A stretch of DNA of 64,000 bases from Elephas maximus indicus. Lineage: Eukaryota; Chordata; Mammalia; Proboscidea; Elephantidae. The DNA lies in NCBI RefSeq assembly GCF_024166365.1, contig NC_064822.1, forward strand, positions 104,156,823 through 104,220,822, given 5' to 3'. Position 1 is the first letter of the stretch; each line of letters starts with the position of its first letter. This document shows, piece by piece, positions 1 through 14,400 of the stretch. Both the position numbers and the translations under genes were made by a program. Below the pieces are notes generated by a model. It was not told where the DNA came from, did not search any database, and worked only from the letters and a program-made list of their open reading frames with translations.

Positions 1-1063
1 TACTTGAACACTTTCTCGAAGCCCAACTTGAAAAAAAGATACACCGAATTCTGTAGGGCAAAAGCTGGCCTTGCTCTCCAACCCTTCTTCAACCCCACCT
101 TTGTTTTGCATCAAAAGGGAAAAGGGGGTTAAAGGAAGTTTTATAATGGAATTGAGTCAGGCTGCATTCGCCCAAAATAGAATTTAGAGGGCTACCACTC
201 AATCACAGCATAAAGGGAAAAATGCCATGTCAAACACATGCCTCTTCCTTCCTTTATGATAGCAAGGCCACACCATGTTCTGTCTAGGAGACTGATGGGA
301 AGTGAAAATGGTGAGGGACAGGGAGGGAATGGTAAGACATGATTTTTAAACACGCACACTTTAAAACACACATAACCACACTTACATACGCACTAAAAGG
401 TCTCAACACTTCAAGCGGCCTGAGCCTATTTCAGAACTCTTGGCCAAGAGCCTACCCCCCCACCCCCTACACACATCCCCACCCTCCAATCCCACCCACC
501 CCCCCCCGAGTCATTGCTATGTATCTCATAACACACAGCAAAATCCCTATTCCCTCCCGATTATATAAAAAAACTAAACAGATAACTTACTTTCTTTAAA
601 TTATTTTTTAAAAGTCTCTTAAAAGATTTTGACGTTTAAATACTTCCTCTCTTCTGATATATTAACCCCAAAAGTATCCACAATTGTTTGATAAAGCCAA
701 CCCTCCATATTTCAGTCCTGGCAAGAAGAGGGAAGAAGATATCAACTCCAATCAATCTAATTAGGAGGTGGAGAGGCCAAGAATAGGGAAAGTGTTCTTA
801 ATCCTTCACAGCTTCAACACATTCCCACCTCCCTAATACCAATAAAAACTATAGTAAAATAGTTAAGATTTCTGAGGCAGTAGCTATAATAACCAAGGCC
901 CTCTACCACCTTCCCACCTACTTTGCAGTATCAATTTATTCCCTAGTCCAAAAAGGGTGAAGTATTTCATAAGGAAAGTAATTTTCTTAGTCCAGAATCA
1001 GTAGTTTAAAAAAAAAAAAAGGCATGTTTTTTTAAAGAAGTTTTTTTCTTTTTCTCTTCTTTT
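1..1063 (-). other. CCNT1: CCNT1 3' untranslated region, continuing beyond the window
   Basis: This follows the CCNT1 stop codon directly. A possible early minus-strand poly(A) signal AATAAA lies at 940-935, only about 125 nt past the stop. The human mRNA has a 3'UTR of several kilobases, so most of it is probably off the left edge. The C-rich stretch near 450-510 gives a spurious plus-strand open frame. No other gene seen. Confidence 0.7.
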
Positions 1064-2470
1064 TTACTTAGGAAGGGGTGGGAGTGGTGGGGGAGGTTCT
1101 GATGGTAGAGGTGGTGGCCTGGGTTTGTCTGTATTGCCAGATCGGGAAGAGATCCCACCAGCCCGTGGATTTAGATATTCGCCATAAGAATGAACAAATT
1201 CAAATGCAGGAGGCTGAGTGGGCTGAACACCCTGGGCACTGAGCAGGGAGTGAAGCATATTCACGGTATCTTGATAGTCTATCGTCTGGGTTGTGTTGTG
1301 ACCATTGGCCCCAGTGGGGCCTTTATCCAGTTTCATATGAGGAACTCGAGTTTTACAGCTGGGCTGTGAGAAAGGAAGGCCACTTGTGTCTGCGCTATGC
1401 CCAGGCAACTGGGCCATTGTAGGAAGAGGAGGGAAGGAGAAATTTATGGAAGATTTAGTACTCTTGGCAATCTTTGCTGGATGATCAAACACTGCTCCCC
1501 CAGTCTCTTCAGGGGGGCCCCTTTTGCGAGCAGAACTGGAAGAAGAGAAAGAACTAGACAAGCTATAGGTTTTGTGCGGTAAGGTGCTTGTCTGACTACT
1601 ATGTTTTGGATCACCCGGACGTTTGTTCCCAGAACCAGTTGGAAGCTGTGAGTGTGAGTGCTTATGTGAGTGGTGATTGTGATGATGATGATGATGATTA
1701 GATGGGTGAGTCTTGTGCTTTTCTTTGTGCTCTCGGCTCTTTGTGACACTGTCATCTACAGTATTGTGCTTCTCAGCTGCAGCATGGACTTTAATGCGCA
1801 TCTTTATCTCCTCTGGTTTAGAAGAGGCAACTTTATCTCCACCGGCCACTGGGATTCTCATTTTGAGAGCTGTTTTGTCAGCCTTTTCCAGAAAAGGCCG
1901 CTCAGGGTTTTCCGAGCCCTCTATGGGCATTTTCAGAATGACTGAAGAATGGCTGTCATGGTGGGACAGGAGATTCTGGGCAGCATATGCATACTGTGAC
2001 TTCACATTGGCCTCCATATTCTCCAACTGCCTCTTCTGGGCAGCCAACTCTTCCGCGTGCTTTGCACGGTACTCTTTCAGTGACACTTTAGCTGAGGGCA
2101 CACTCTTAATACTCTGCTTCTGGGAAACAAATGCATTTGAACCATCCTGCTGCAAGGAATGATCAACTCCTATAAGTGCTATATTCTCACTAGTCCGATG
2201 ACCCTGAGCAGGTTCCAGTTTAAAAGGAGGTTGAGAAGACAGCCAATGCTCACTCTGCAACATCTCCATACTGCTCAAGTTGCTGGATGACTCGTCAGTG
2301 GCTGGAAGGGAAGGCACTGCATTTGTGGTAGAAGCAGCTGACATGCTCATTAAACCTGCAATAGTTGTGTCCGAAGAGCTCTGGGAAATCATGTTGAGGA
2401 TTGTCTGCTCTGAAGTGTTTTCATCTGCTCCTCGGTCATCTGCTTTTGTCTTCTTGGCAGCCTGACATGC
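1064..2470 (-). CDS. CCNT1: CCNT1 coding exon 9 (terminal)
   Basis: 1407 nt encoding residues 260-727, starting [14 protein letters not shown] and ending [14 protein letters not shown] with stop TAA at 1066-1064. It carries the second half of the Tat-recognition motif, the coiled coil, the His-rich region and the C-terminal proline-rich tail. Shorter open frames on either strand across it are shadows of this exon. Confidence 0.97.
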   Translation of the reverse strand, partial: ACQAAKKTKADDRGADENTSEQTILNMISQSSSDTTIAGLMSMSAASTTNAVPSLPATDESSSNLSSMEMLQSEHWLSSQPPFKLEPAQGHRTSENIALIGVDHSLQQDGSNAFVSQKQSIKSVPSAKVSLKEYRAKHAEELAAQKRQLENMEANVKSQYAYAAQNLLSHHDSHSSVILKMPIEGSENPERPFLEKADKTALKMRIPVAGGDKVASSKPEEIKMRIKVHAAAEKHNTVDDSVTKSREHKEKHKTHPSNHHHHHHNHHSHKHSHSQLPTGSGNKRPGDPKHSSQTSTLPHKTYSLSSSFSSSSSARKRGPPEETGGAVFDHPAKIAKSTKSSINFSFPPLPTMAQLPGHSADTSGLPFSQPSCKTRVPHMKLDKGPTGANGHNTTQTIDYQDTVNMLHSLLSAQGVQPTQPPAFEFVHSYGEYLNPRAGGISSRSGNTDKPRPPPLPSEPPPPLPPLPK

Positions 2471-5400
2471 CTAGAATGAAGCAAATAACCTCTTCACTTC
2501 AGGTAATTTATTACGTGGAGAAAGACTGATATGGGTGAATCATGCTTGCTGTGGCACTAAGGTACTAGAGAGGGCATGAGCAGGAGGCTACCCTACCATG
2601 AGATCCAAGAATTATTACCATCAGAAAAAATAAGATTTTATATCAGTTAGAGCCTGAACAATTTGTATCAATGTAATAAGGTAACAAAAAAAAAAAAACC
2701 TGTGCTTATATAAAAATAACTCATGAACATCTATGCCTTCTACAACTGCTTATAATTGCAGTTAGTCCATAAACAAATTCTGGAATTTTTGGAGAGGTTT
2801 TATATGAAAGTAGGAGATGAACTATGTGCTCTCAAGCTTCATTCCAACCATAGGCAAACTCATCTTCTGCAACTCACTCAACCAAGAAAATAAAATTAAA
2901 CTTTCACTCTGGCTTTTTGAGAAATGAACATTTTAAAACAAATTTCAACATAACCACTGGAGAAAAGAAGTTAATGATTCTACTACTCAAAAGACTTTGA
3001 AAAAATTTTTAAATACAACTTCACACTGCAATCTATAAAAAATAAACAAAACCCTAAAATCCATTATAAAAACAGGTAACGTCAAAGATAAAATTATGTT
3101 ACCAGCTCCAATCTTGTAAATCTGTATCCTGGCTCCACCAGAAGCTAATACTCAGTGACCCAGAGAAGCCACTTTTTCCCCTAAGTCTCCACACAGAAAA
3201 TACTCAACCAATTTTGTTGACCAAATGATCATAGCATAAGAGTTGCATAACACAAAGCAAATCCTGCTATCAACTACAGCCACTGACTTCTGGGCTAGTA
3301 TCCAAGCTATGAAGTTGAAGTCATGATTACTGCCTAACTATAAAAAGGGAAATTCCAAAACTAGGGTACATATCCAATTCTGGTATATTCACTGGTGCAA
3401 AGTAAGAAACTGGTTTTGTTCCAGAAGCCGACAGCAATAATTCTTACCCTCCAATTCCGAATGCGTTTGAGCCTATTGGGCGTTTTCTCCAGAATCTGTA
3501 GAAATTCATGTGTCAGTTCTACCAAAAAAAAAAAAAATAGAACATTCAAAAAGACTCAGAAAAGCAGAAGTAATGAAGCAAGAATAACCTCAACTAACTG
3601 ACTATTTTCATCTAAATCAAGTCACCTTTGGCCATATATGTGACAGATCAAAAGCAAGTGCTTTTCCAGGTCCCTTACTCTAAAACTTACCATCTAAAAG
3701 TTCCAAGGTCACAGTGGCGTCAACATACTCCCACCAGTGCTTCCCGTCAGTTGAGACTGGGATCTCCCAGTTGGACCACTTGCAAGCCAGATGAATGCAG
3801 ACACAGGCCACCACAGGAGGTGTGTACTGCAGGCTAAATGTGGTCAAATGCAGGCTGACATCAGAGGGAAGGAAACAGAGAGTATCATGAGCTCTCAATT
3901 CTGAACCCAAAGCTAAAACTCTCCATTATTTAAAAAAAAAAAAAAAAAGAGGAAAAAAGCTTAAAAAAAAAAAAAAACCACTGGAGAGCAAAAAGGGCAA
4001 GAAATACTCAGTGCTCTGATCCAACACTCAGTATGATTTTCTATTAATCCATCTGCTCAAGTAACAACATTTTCAAATTCCTTGACTGCACATCATCTAC
4101 ACACTGACCAGGGACATCCCCTACCTCCAGCCCCAAAAAAGAGGCTGAGTATATCACCCAGCAGGTATAGGGGTGTTTAAAAGTACTCCGTTTTCTACTC
4201 TATTACTACTACTCTATTATCCTCAGGGGAACCCTGGTGGCATAGTGGTTAAGTGCTACAGCTGCTAACCAAAAGGTCAGCAGTTCGAATTGACCAGGCG
4301 CTCCTTGGAAACTCTATAGGGCAGTTCTACTGTGTCCTACAGTGTCGCTACGAGTAGGAATCAACTTGATGCAATGAGCTTGGCTTGGGTATTATCCTCA
4401 GAATAAGCTCAGACCTTAATGAAAATTATTAAGATTTCTGGTGTGTGTGATCCCTAAATCAAATACTTAAGAAAATACTCTGAAAATCATCTTGACTCTT
4501 GCTAGTCATAGTTCTAGGCTATTTAAAATAATGAACAGATGATCACTGTGTGACTATGCTTGACTGATAGTTTATTTCAAAAATTTCCCGTATCAGGCTA
4601 TGAAAATGAACTTCTTAGCCCTGACAGTCATTAAAGGTATCTTTGGTTTCCAAGAACAACCAATAGATTGGAACTGAGAGCAAACAGATCATTTGGTAAC
4701 ACGTTATGTATTAATAATTTTTTTAAGAAAGAATTGTGATTCTTTACACATATAAGTGCCCATTTGTTTGGAGAAAAAAAGAATCTTCTAAAATGTCATA
4801 AGCATTTTAGAATTCTCCAAATTAGATTTTCAGTCACTGTCAATGAGCCTCAAGTTTACCTAAACTTTCAGAACTGTGCTCTTAGATATTTTAAGGCAAA
4901 GTAATAAATGCAAAATTGAGTTAGGTAATTACATAACCGTAGCAAATTAAAAAGCACCATGGAATTTAAGGTAAGTCTACACTTACCAAAGAATTGCCTA
5001 TTATATCAAAGATCATTTCTGTGCCTAGGTCTTTGGGTCCTAGTTTACTATGTGCCAGACCTGAAATTTTTCCACATGCCTCTCAAAAAATGACAATTCC
5101 AACCCAAGTTAAGTTCTACCCTAAAAAGAGAGGGAAAAAAATTAAAATATAAACCTGTTGGTTGCCATGAAGTAAGAAGTCTGTGCTAAGTCCTTGCTTG
5201 CTAAAAGAAAAAAAAAAAAAGAGGTGGGAGGAGAAAAGTTATTAGTTCCATTCATTCTCAATATTTAGTAAGTATTTATTATTTTCAAGGTACTGAGAAT
5301 ACAGTGGTGAATTAGATGGACATGGTCCCTAACCACCTGATACTTACATTCTACCAAAGGTAACAAATAGACAATTTTTATTTACAATATTAATAATTAC

Positions 5401-8400
5401 GCTATTTCCAGATCTAGGAAGTCAAGTTTTATTCTGCATGCCAGGTATCTGAGTTACTTGTTTAAAATGCAATTCCTGGGCATCCTCCCTAAAGTTTGCC
5501 TCACTATGTTTGGAGAGAGGCACAAGCACTTTTAATAAGTAACTCAGAGATTCTGATGCAAGGGCTCACTGAGAAACACTGAACTAGAAGACAAACTACT
5601 TTAGAGGCAAAGTCAGAATCTAGAAGATCTTGATATATTTGGGAAAAGTGACTTTTGCTGAAAAAAATGAAAAGTTTTTAAATGAGTAGTCTCATTTAAA
5701 TCCAAAATCATCATATAACAGATAAATTAGTTAATAAATTACAATTAAAAAACCATATCCCTCCTTAAAAAAAAAAACTCTGGATGAAAAGCAAATTTTT
5801 ATCTTAAGAACTTAAGTCTTCTCAGTGTTAGTATATATTCCATCTCTGTTTAACACTATCCTTGCTCACTATATACTTTTTAATGCTTTCAAATATAAAA
5901 AAGAACTTGGGAAAACTTTAGGAATTTTCAGATGAAAGACACATTGATGAAATATAAAATAGGCCAATCCTCAGTTTAGTCTACAAGACTATAAAAAACA
6001 CTTAAATGCACAATGGTGTCCAGATATTCTTGATACTACTATTCAAGAAAAATAAGAGGAACTGGGTTTCATTCAACTATAGCTATTAAAATTACACCAG
6101 AATAAAAAGAAAGGCCCTGACAAGGGACTGCTAGTCACAGAATTAAGTTCAAGTAAAACTGCAGATGATCCTTTGTGAGGCCTTTACAAGAGAAGTACCC
6201 AGGGCTATCAATCCTAGAATCAAAATAAGGTGAATCACTCCGAAGACATCCTTAAAATTGCTGCTAGATACTTATGACTTGGTGGCTTTTTAAAATCTGC
6301 CCCCGGTTTTGACAAATATATTTAAGTGACTAACTCTTTAACTGGAGATATTTAAAAACATTAATTGTAAGAACCCAATAGAAAAACCCAGTTAGAACCA
6401 CTCATTTTGATTAAGTCAGGCAGGCCTTTCAATTTAACTTTTGCCTAAGAAGTCGTATTATGTATCTGTCAACAGCAAATAGAAATTTTAAATGGTAAAA
6501 ACAATTTAAGATAGTTGTCTCAAGTTTCCTTACCTCGAACAAGTTGAGTGCACTTTACCACATGTGTATGTGGGTGGTCAATTGTTAGCTCAAAGCCTAA
6601 AAGAGAAGAAAAAAACCTGTTTAAAAAGCCAAAAATACTCAAGACATTTTATACTTCTTTTATCTGGGTCATAATTAAAAAAACCTGTTGCCATCAAGTC
6701 ACTTCCAAACTTCCCTCCAGATGCTGTTCAGTGACTAAGAGAATCACACAAAACAGGCAGCATACTCTTCTAAGAGGCATTATCTCCAAAGCTGCTATTT
6801 TTTGAGCTAGAAGATATCACTAAAATAACAAAGCTTAATGCAATCTCAAGAACCCGCAATAATCTTTGAACACAAAACACTCTTTTAGGGACAAAAGAAC
6901 CTAAGTGAGCCTAACACAAGGTTAGGTTCAAAAGTGATGACTACCTTCTAAAGCTTAACCTCTCTTACCTCAGTTTTGTTCCTTTTCATCATCTCGACTG
7001 CAATAGGTAATGGTCATTTTATTCAATCTCAAATGGTCTTTAGCAAAATTACTTAGTGGAAGATGAGTGTTTTTATGAAAATTGTTTCTGAATAAGTTTC
7101 GCTCTTGGAGCATGTAAATAAATTTTTCTAGATACAAGTAAAGAAATTCTATTAAGAAATTTATATGATATAAATTATTCTATAAGGATAACTGATTCCT
7201 GCAAATTAGACTTTACTGGTTTCCACATTAAAATGTTAGTACTAATAATGATATGCTCCGTTAGAAACATATCATTGTCCCCTGAAACATAATTAGATTG
7301 AAGATAACTTATTTCAACTAAAAAGTTAATTAGCAGAAATTAACTTCAGACAAATTCTGAAAAACTCATGTCTATATGTGTAATAAAATACAGCTGTACC
7401 AATAACTTCCCAATACAATCATAAAATCATCCCCTACTACAGAAAAAATGATAGCCTAAAACAAGAAGGAAATCTTTGTCTTCCACATTCTCTGCTGAAA
7501 ATTATGCTAACAACAGAACATCATCAGTGCTGCCCATGCAACAGCTATAGCTTGTGTTCCTTCACCTCCACTTTGCTGTTCTACACACTGGGTTACCAGT
7601 TTTAAAAACAAATGCTGTTATCTAAATACATCAACAAGCAGACCATAAAAATCTATGGAAGTTCTTTAGTTTCTACCATTACTTATCAGGTTAAAAATTG
7701 CTAAACCTTAATATCCAAATTGTGAACTCTAGAATGGAAAAAAAAATTACTGCTATTTCAAATGTCAGCTGTGGCTGCATTCTACCTATGGTACATGTCG
7801 ACGTTAAACTCTGAGCTCTACAACCTCGAGACTCTGGAAACAGATGACCACTTTGCAAAAACCTTTCCAAAGGATTTTCCTCCTGTTTCGTATCTCGCAA
7901 ATATTAAAGTCATATCATTATATTACATAATAGTTTTTTAGATGTTTTAAAGGAAAATAAACTTACCTAAAGTCTGCAGAATTATACTTTCTAATATCAC
8001 CAGATCTTGAACTTGCTGCAGATAAGCCTACAAGTGAGAAGACCAAGAAATTATTCCTCCAAAAAGCACAATATACAAAGTCTGAACAATTCTAACAACC
8101 CCTCTCAGAGAAACCAAAACAACAAAAGCAAGGGTAGAGTTAGGAGGTAGGTAGAAACTGAAATAAAATTCTTATCCCGTTCAGTACAGATTCTCCTTTA
8201 AAAAAAAAAAAAAAGTGGCACACTGAGAAATAACACTTTATCTATATGTAACTACAAAAGAAGGAAGGAAACTCTCGTGGCATAGTGGTTAAGAGCCACA
8301 CTCCTAACCAAAAGGTCAGCAGTTTGAATCCACCAGGGCACTCCTTGGAAACCCTATGGGGCAGTTCCACTCTGTCCTATAGGGTACAGCTGCTAACCAA

Positions 8401-11400
8401 AAGGTCGGCTGTTCAAATCCACCAGGCACTCCTTGGAAACCCTACAGGGCAGTTCTACCTTGTCCTAAAGGGTCACTATGAGTCAGAATAGACTCAACAG
8501 CAACGGGTTTGGTTTTACAATTGAAAGAATGGCCCTGCCGGCACAGTGGTTAAGTGCTTGGTTGCTAACGGAAGTTAGCAGTTTGAACCTACTAGCTGCT
8601 CTGAGGGAGACATGGCAGTCCGCTTCTGTAAAGATTACAGCCTTGGAAGCCCTATGGGGCAGTTCTACTTTGACCTATAGAGTCGCTACGAGTTGTAATC
8701 AACTCGACAGCAACGAGTTTGGATTGTTTTACAATAGAACCACCAAAGATTTGGTGCATTTTCAGACTGATATTTTAGGTTTTGAAGTTTGTGTGGTTTA
8801 GATCTAAGAAAATGAAAAATATACCTTTTTTCAACATCATCAAAATGAACTTGCAGGGCCTTCCTATACTACTGTAGGCATTTAATTGGTCTCAAACATT
8901 TGACTCCTGTTATACCTTCTCCTTTTGGGTAATGCTAGATTTCTAAAACTTAACAGAGGACTTCAAAGGAAAAGGGAATAAGCAAAAAAATTCTCTCAGA
9001 TCAGTGCTGGCCAAAACTGCAGCCACGAGCCACATGTGGCTATTGAGCACTGGAAATGTAACTAGTCAAAACTGTGCTGGAAGTGTAAAACATACCCTGA
9101 ATTTTGAAGGCTTAGTTCAAAAACAGGAATATAAAATACCTCATTAATAACTTTTCAATATTGATTACACAATCAAATAATAATATTTTAGATATACTGG
9201 GTTAAATACAATGTTTTATTAAAATTAATTTCACTTTTTTTAAAAATGACGTTTTTAAACAAGTTCAATAAATAGTTTAAAATTTTTTAAATTACACGTG
9301 TGGCTCCCATTATGTTTCTACTGGACACCACTGGAGAACGAGTCCTGAGCTGAGAGTTAGAGAGACACACGTCTTTCTGCTTGATGATACTGAATAAATC
9401 CTTATCTTTGCCAGTGCCAGCTACCAGAGAGTGGAGAAAATATCTCCCTCTAATCATCTCACAAGTACTAGAGACTTAGGTGAGAAATTATGTAAATACG
9501 CTTTGAAGGAAATAAAAAGGAGATGGTATTAAAAAAAAAAGAGAATTTTTGTTTGTTTGTTTAAACTCAATTCTATGGACCCATGGTATTAGTCTGAGGC
9601 CTGGACAAAAAAGTCCCGAACAATTACTCTTTTCAACAAGAGGTACTTGTATAGTTAAAAGTGAAAGAAAGGGTATAGTCCAAAGTGAGAAAATGAAGGA
9701 GGTCAAGACCTTACTATGCAAAACACTAAATTTATTTCATTAGGGAAAGCTATTCATTCATTAAAAAAAAAAAAAAAAGGAAGAAAGAAAACTTTCTACA
9801 ATGTGATCAGAAGAAAATACACAATTTCATTTATTAATTTGATAAAGGATGACCCAAGCAACCACTGTAAGAGATATCTGGGATATAGTACATGAAAAAA
9901 ACCTATAAACCTTATAGGCATGTAGAGCTATTCAGAAAAGCTGGAAATAACAGTGATATCTAGGTAATATATCTTCTTTGTTTTCTTCATTTCCAATTTT
10001 ACTACAATGAGCACACTTGACTTTTGCCGTAAAATTTATATAATTTTTTTCCATTTGTTTGTTAGGAAAAAACAAACACTGAAATGTTGCTTTAAGATAC
10101 CCACTCAGACTTCAGTAGTCAATGTTACAAAATTAAGTTAGAATCAAAATAAATAAATAAAAACAGATGTGTAATTAACCTCCTACCTCACTCCTAGTAT
10201 CGGGAAGTGATTCCTGTGGATGGAGACAAGCATGTGCCACCTTGATAACGTGCTCCAATTTTTTCGGCTGCTCCTCTACTTTAGCTGCTAGAAATAAGGC
10301 TGCTGGAGCCACAGACTGGATGGAAAGAAAATCAAATATATTTACCATTTAGTTCTAGATCAAGGTAGACCTAAAAGAGCTAAATCTCAGACAAATTAAG
10401 TTCCTTGCATGCTTCAACTTCATCACCTCTTATTTATGCTTTTTCATCTACTTAAATGTCCTCCCCCCTCCTATCCATTTACCCATGTCCACTTATGAAC
10501 ACCAATCCTTCAATCCTTCAACCAACTATCTTTCATTAAAAACTATCTATGCAAGAAGCTACTAGATCTAAGTAAATGGTTTTCTATTTAAAATGAGACT
10601 CCAAGAGAATACATGAAATATTCAGGACAGGCAAATCCAGAGATATGAACTAGTGGTTGCCAGGGACTGGAGGAAGGGGGAAAGAATAGCACACAGAATG
10701 GGGCGTGACTATTAATGGGTATCAGTTTTTTTTTTCTGGGGAGATGAAGATGTTCTCGAATTAAGATAGTGGTGATAGTTACAGAACTTTCTAAATATAT
10801 TAAAAAACATTGAGTTGTACACATTAAAAGGGTGAATTTTATGCTATATGCATTATATCTCAGTTATATATACATAAGAATCATAAATCTATAACAAAAA
10901 AAAGGAACACAGACCACAGTGTTATATTCAAGGGTTATACCTAGAAGGCGGGAACCCTGGTGGCATAGTGGTTAACGGCTACTGCTGCTAACCAAAAGGT
11001 TGGCAGTTCGAATCCTCCAGGCGCTCCTTGGAAACCCTATGCAGCAGTTCTGCTCTGTCCTTTAGGGTCGCTATGAGTCAGAACTGACTCCACGGCATTT
11101 AGGAAACAAACAATTCAAGCCAATACACAGCCAAACAACAAACTCAGATACTAAATAATTTAAAAGATTAGTGCAACCTGACATAAACATAGCTTGGCGT
11201 TCTGGGAAACCTCAGGAAGTGGAACTTTTCTTGAATCTTAAGAATAATTTCAAAGAGTCAAAAATGTAAACGGCAAGAGCTAGAATTCACTAAGGGTCAA
11301 AGAAATAAAGCATTTTACAAAATTTAAATATCTATTTTACTAAATAAAACTGACGTTCTAATATTTATTCGTATTGCTGCTATATCTATGTTAATATCTT

Positions 11401-14400
11401 TCTGGAACAGATTTCAGGTTTTATGCCACCAATTCAGTTCAATTCACAGTAATGATTTTCTTCCTTTACATTTGTTTCAGTTGTATTTGAAGGTTTGAAA
11501 ATGTTTCATATCTATTTCTAGATTTTAGTATAAACAAAGAGGGGCCAGTGGAAAATGGGCATGAACAAAGGTGTGGTGCATGTGGGCTTGAAGCAACGTT
11601 TTGAACACTAACCTGAATAAGTTATTATAGACAATGGGATGTGAGGCACTAATGATTTTTAAGACTGACACTAAAGATTTTAGAAGAGACGTAGGCTAAG
11701 AAATATTTAGGAAAATTAATCTGGTGGTCCGAGAGACTAGGAGGAGGGAAGGATGGGAAACATTAATTTTTTTAAATATATAAACAAAATTTAATAATCT
11801 AGGCAGTACAGAAATAACGTATTTTTACCCAAATAACATGCACATTATACTTTTCATAAATGTGCTATATTAATATTTTTTGACATGTTGCCAACCTCAT
11901 TTTCAATTCTATTTTCTGTCCAACAGATTTAATGTTACCAGGATAAAACTGATCTCATGGAAATTTAAGGTAGGCATTTTCCTAAACCAAATATAACCAA
12001 CGGTGACCTGAATGGACTCAGGCTGGAAATAAGACACCATGTTAAAACCCAAGAGTAGGAATGCACAAAGTGCTAGGAATGAGTAAGTAAGAAACAATCC
12101 TAGGCCTAAAACTACAAGATGTTGTTTATATTTTATTGCTTTCATAAATCTTAAACTGAAATATAATTTTTTATAATGTCTTTGAAATTAACAGATAAAG
12201 TCACAAGAAACTGTGTTTTCATCTTAAAATAGGCCATTTTATTCATCATCATCATCTGACTCCCGGAATCTTTCAAAGTCCGATTCCTTGTCACTATCAT
12301 CATTGAAATATCTGAGAGCTGCCTGCAGATGCTCTCCTGTGACTTCTGAACTGATGTCATCATCATCACTAACTTAGGCATCATCTTCGTCATTGGTATT
12401 CTACTGGTACACAATTTCCAGCCTACATGAAAAGCCACTGCAGATGGTTTCTGGGGTTACTTTCCCCCAAGCAGAAGGCACCTACTTGCAGACTTCCCAT
12501 AAACTTCGCCAGCTGCAGTCATCTAATGGTGTGAACTCATGAATCCCAGACTGTATCCTTTCACCCCACTCTCTTCTCATAAAAGTCTAGTGGTTGACCA
12601 CTATATCTAGTGGCTGCAGCTTGCACATAAAGCCAACAGGTATGACTGCTGTAGGGACACGAGTCAGTACAATTTTGAAAACACAATTTGCAAAAAATAC
12701 AGTATTTTGTACGCAGAGATAAAAATTCTAGTAAGATACACTCTAAAATGTTAACAGGATTATCTCTGGACAATGGGCTTATACAGAAATCTCCATTTTC
12801 TACTTTGTCTTCTTTTACTCTTATGGTAATGAAAATACATATACCCATCAACAGATGAATGGTCAAGCAAAATACAGTACATACATACAATGAAATACTA
12901 CTCAGGCAGTAGGAGAAACAAAGCCTTGATACATGCTACAATACGGATGGAGCTTGAAGACACTATGCTGAGTGAAATAAGTCAATCACAAATTGACTAA
13001 TATTGTATGACCTAACTTATATTAAAAAGACAAAAGAAGGTAAATGTATAGAGGCCAAAGTTTATTAGTGGTTACCTGATGGCTGGGGGGGGGGAGGGGT
13101 GAATGGTGATGGAAATAATTGCACTGATTAAGGGCAGGATGGCAGAGCCGATTTAAAAAGTTGAATCAGCAAAAGTTGTCTGATATATTTACAACAATGA
13201 CAAAAAAAAGTACCTGCTGAGGCTGCTTATGTACAACTAAACACCTGACGGGATTTGGTTTCTTAATTTGGAGGTTTAGGATCATGGTTTCATGGGACAT
13301 CCCAGTTAATTGGCCTAGTATGGCGTTTGGTGCTTCTGTTTTACCTCCTAGTTTTTTGTTGCATAGTGCTTGGGGACTTAAAAGCTTATAAGCGGCCATC
13401 CAAGACACAAAAACTGGTTTCTGTTTGCCTGGAACAAGAGAGGAAGAAGACTCAGGAATAGGAGGTGGAGGATATGGAATGTGTGGCTGATTGCCTCCAT
13501 GAACAACTGCTTTCTCTGCCTTGAGGCCAGAAGAACTGGATGGTGCCTAGCTACCATTACTGAACATTTTGATCAAAGGTTCCACTAAAGAATCCTGACG
13601 AAAGGGGGAAAATGCAGGACAGAATTTCAAATTCTCATGGAACTCAGACTTTCTGGAGCCATGGAGGCTGCATGAGCCCCTAAAACTATTGCCCTGAGAT
13701 CATCTTTAAACCTTAAACCAAAAATATCCCCTGAAGTCTTCTTAAAACCAAATAGTTTAGCTTAACTAGTAAAAAATGTCTGCCTTGAACATTATGCTCT
13801 TTTAAGATCTATATGGATTGTTTTTGTATGGCCTCTCTCGCCATGGTCTTGTTAACTCCTACCCAAGTGATTGGGTGGGAGTATACAAATAGGGTAATTG
13901 TGGCCCCCCAAGGGAACTGGATAGCTTGCTAACAATGCAAATAAAGTTCATAGCACCCATGTGGGGATAGGACCATGCATATAAGGTCTACAGAACCCTA
14001 AGGAAGGGATTGGTCCATTTTGCTTAAAATGAGGCATCCCAGAGGCTGGAAGGAGAGGATCTCATCACCACCAAGAAAAAGGGCCAAGGGCAGAAAGTGA
14101 ACCATGTCTTTTGGGCCTGGGATCCCTGTACTGAGAAGCTCCTGGAACCAGAAGACTAAGAGAAAGAAAGACAGCGCTGTAACACTAAAGACAGGGAGAA
14201 GTGGTGGCAGAGAAACAGCAGCAGGAGAGACCACCAGAAGACAGCACAGAGGGCTTCCCGGCCCACAGAACGAGAAAGCTGAGTGCCTTTAGGGCAGGAG
14301 GTTTGTTGGAGAAGTAGGATGCTTCTGGGCACTTGCTGGAGGTAGGTTTGCTGACCCAAGGGAACTAGAGCTGAGTGCCTTAGGGCCAAAGCTTATTGGC

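Noticed and set aside
339-599. Plus-strand 86-codon open frame
   Set aside because: Its length comes from a C-rich stretch coding prolines (PPTPYTHPHPPIPPTPPR) inside the CCNT1 3'UTR.
1444-2162. Open frames antisense or out of frame to CCNT1 exon 9
   Set aside because: Shadows of the real exon. The His-rich repeat read in other frames gives IIIIII or MMMMMM runs.
4240-4330. tRNA gene suggested by B-box-like GTTCGAAT in repeats
   Set aside because: The match is the tRNA-derived head of the AfroSINE; no complete cloverleaf or terminator is present.
8285-8801. Plus-strand frames of 68 and 107 codons
   Set aside because: Translations of AfroSINE sequence; the same peptide pattern ([14 protein letters not shown]) recurs at every copy.
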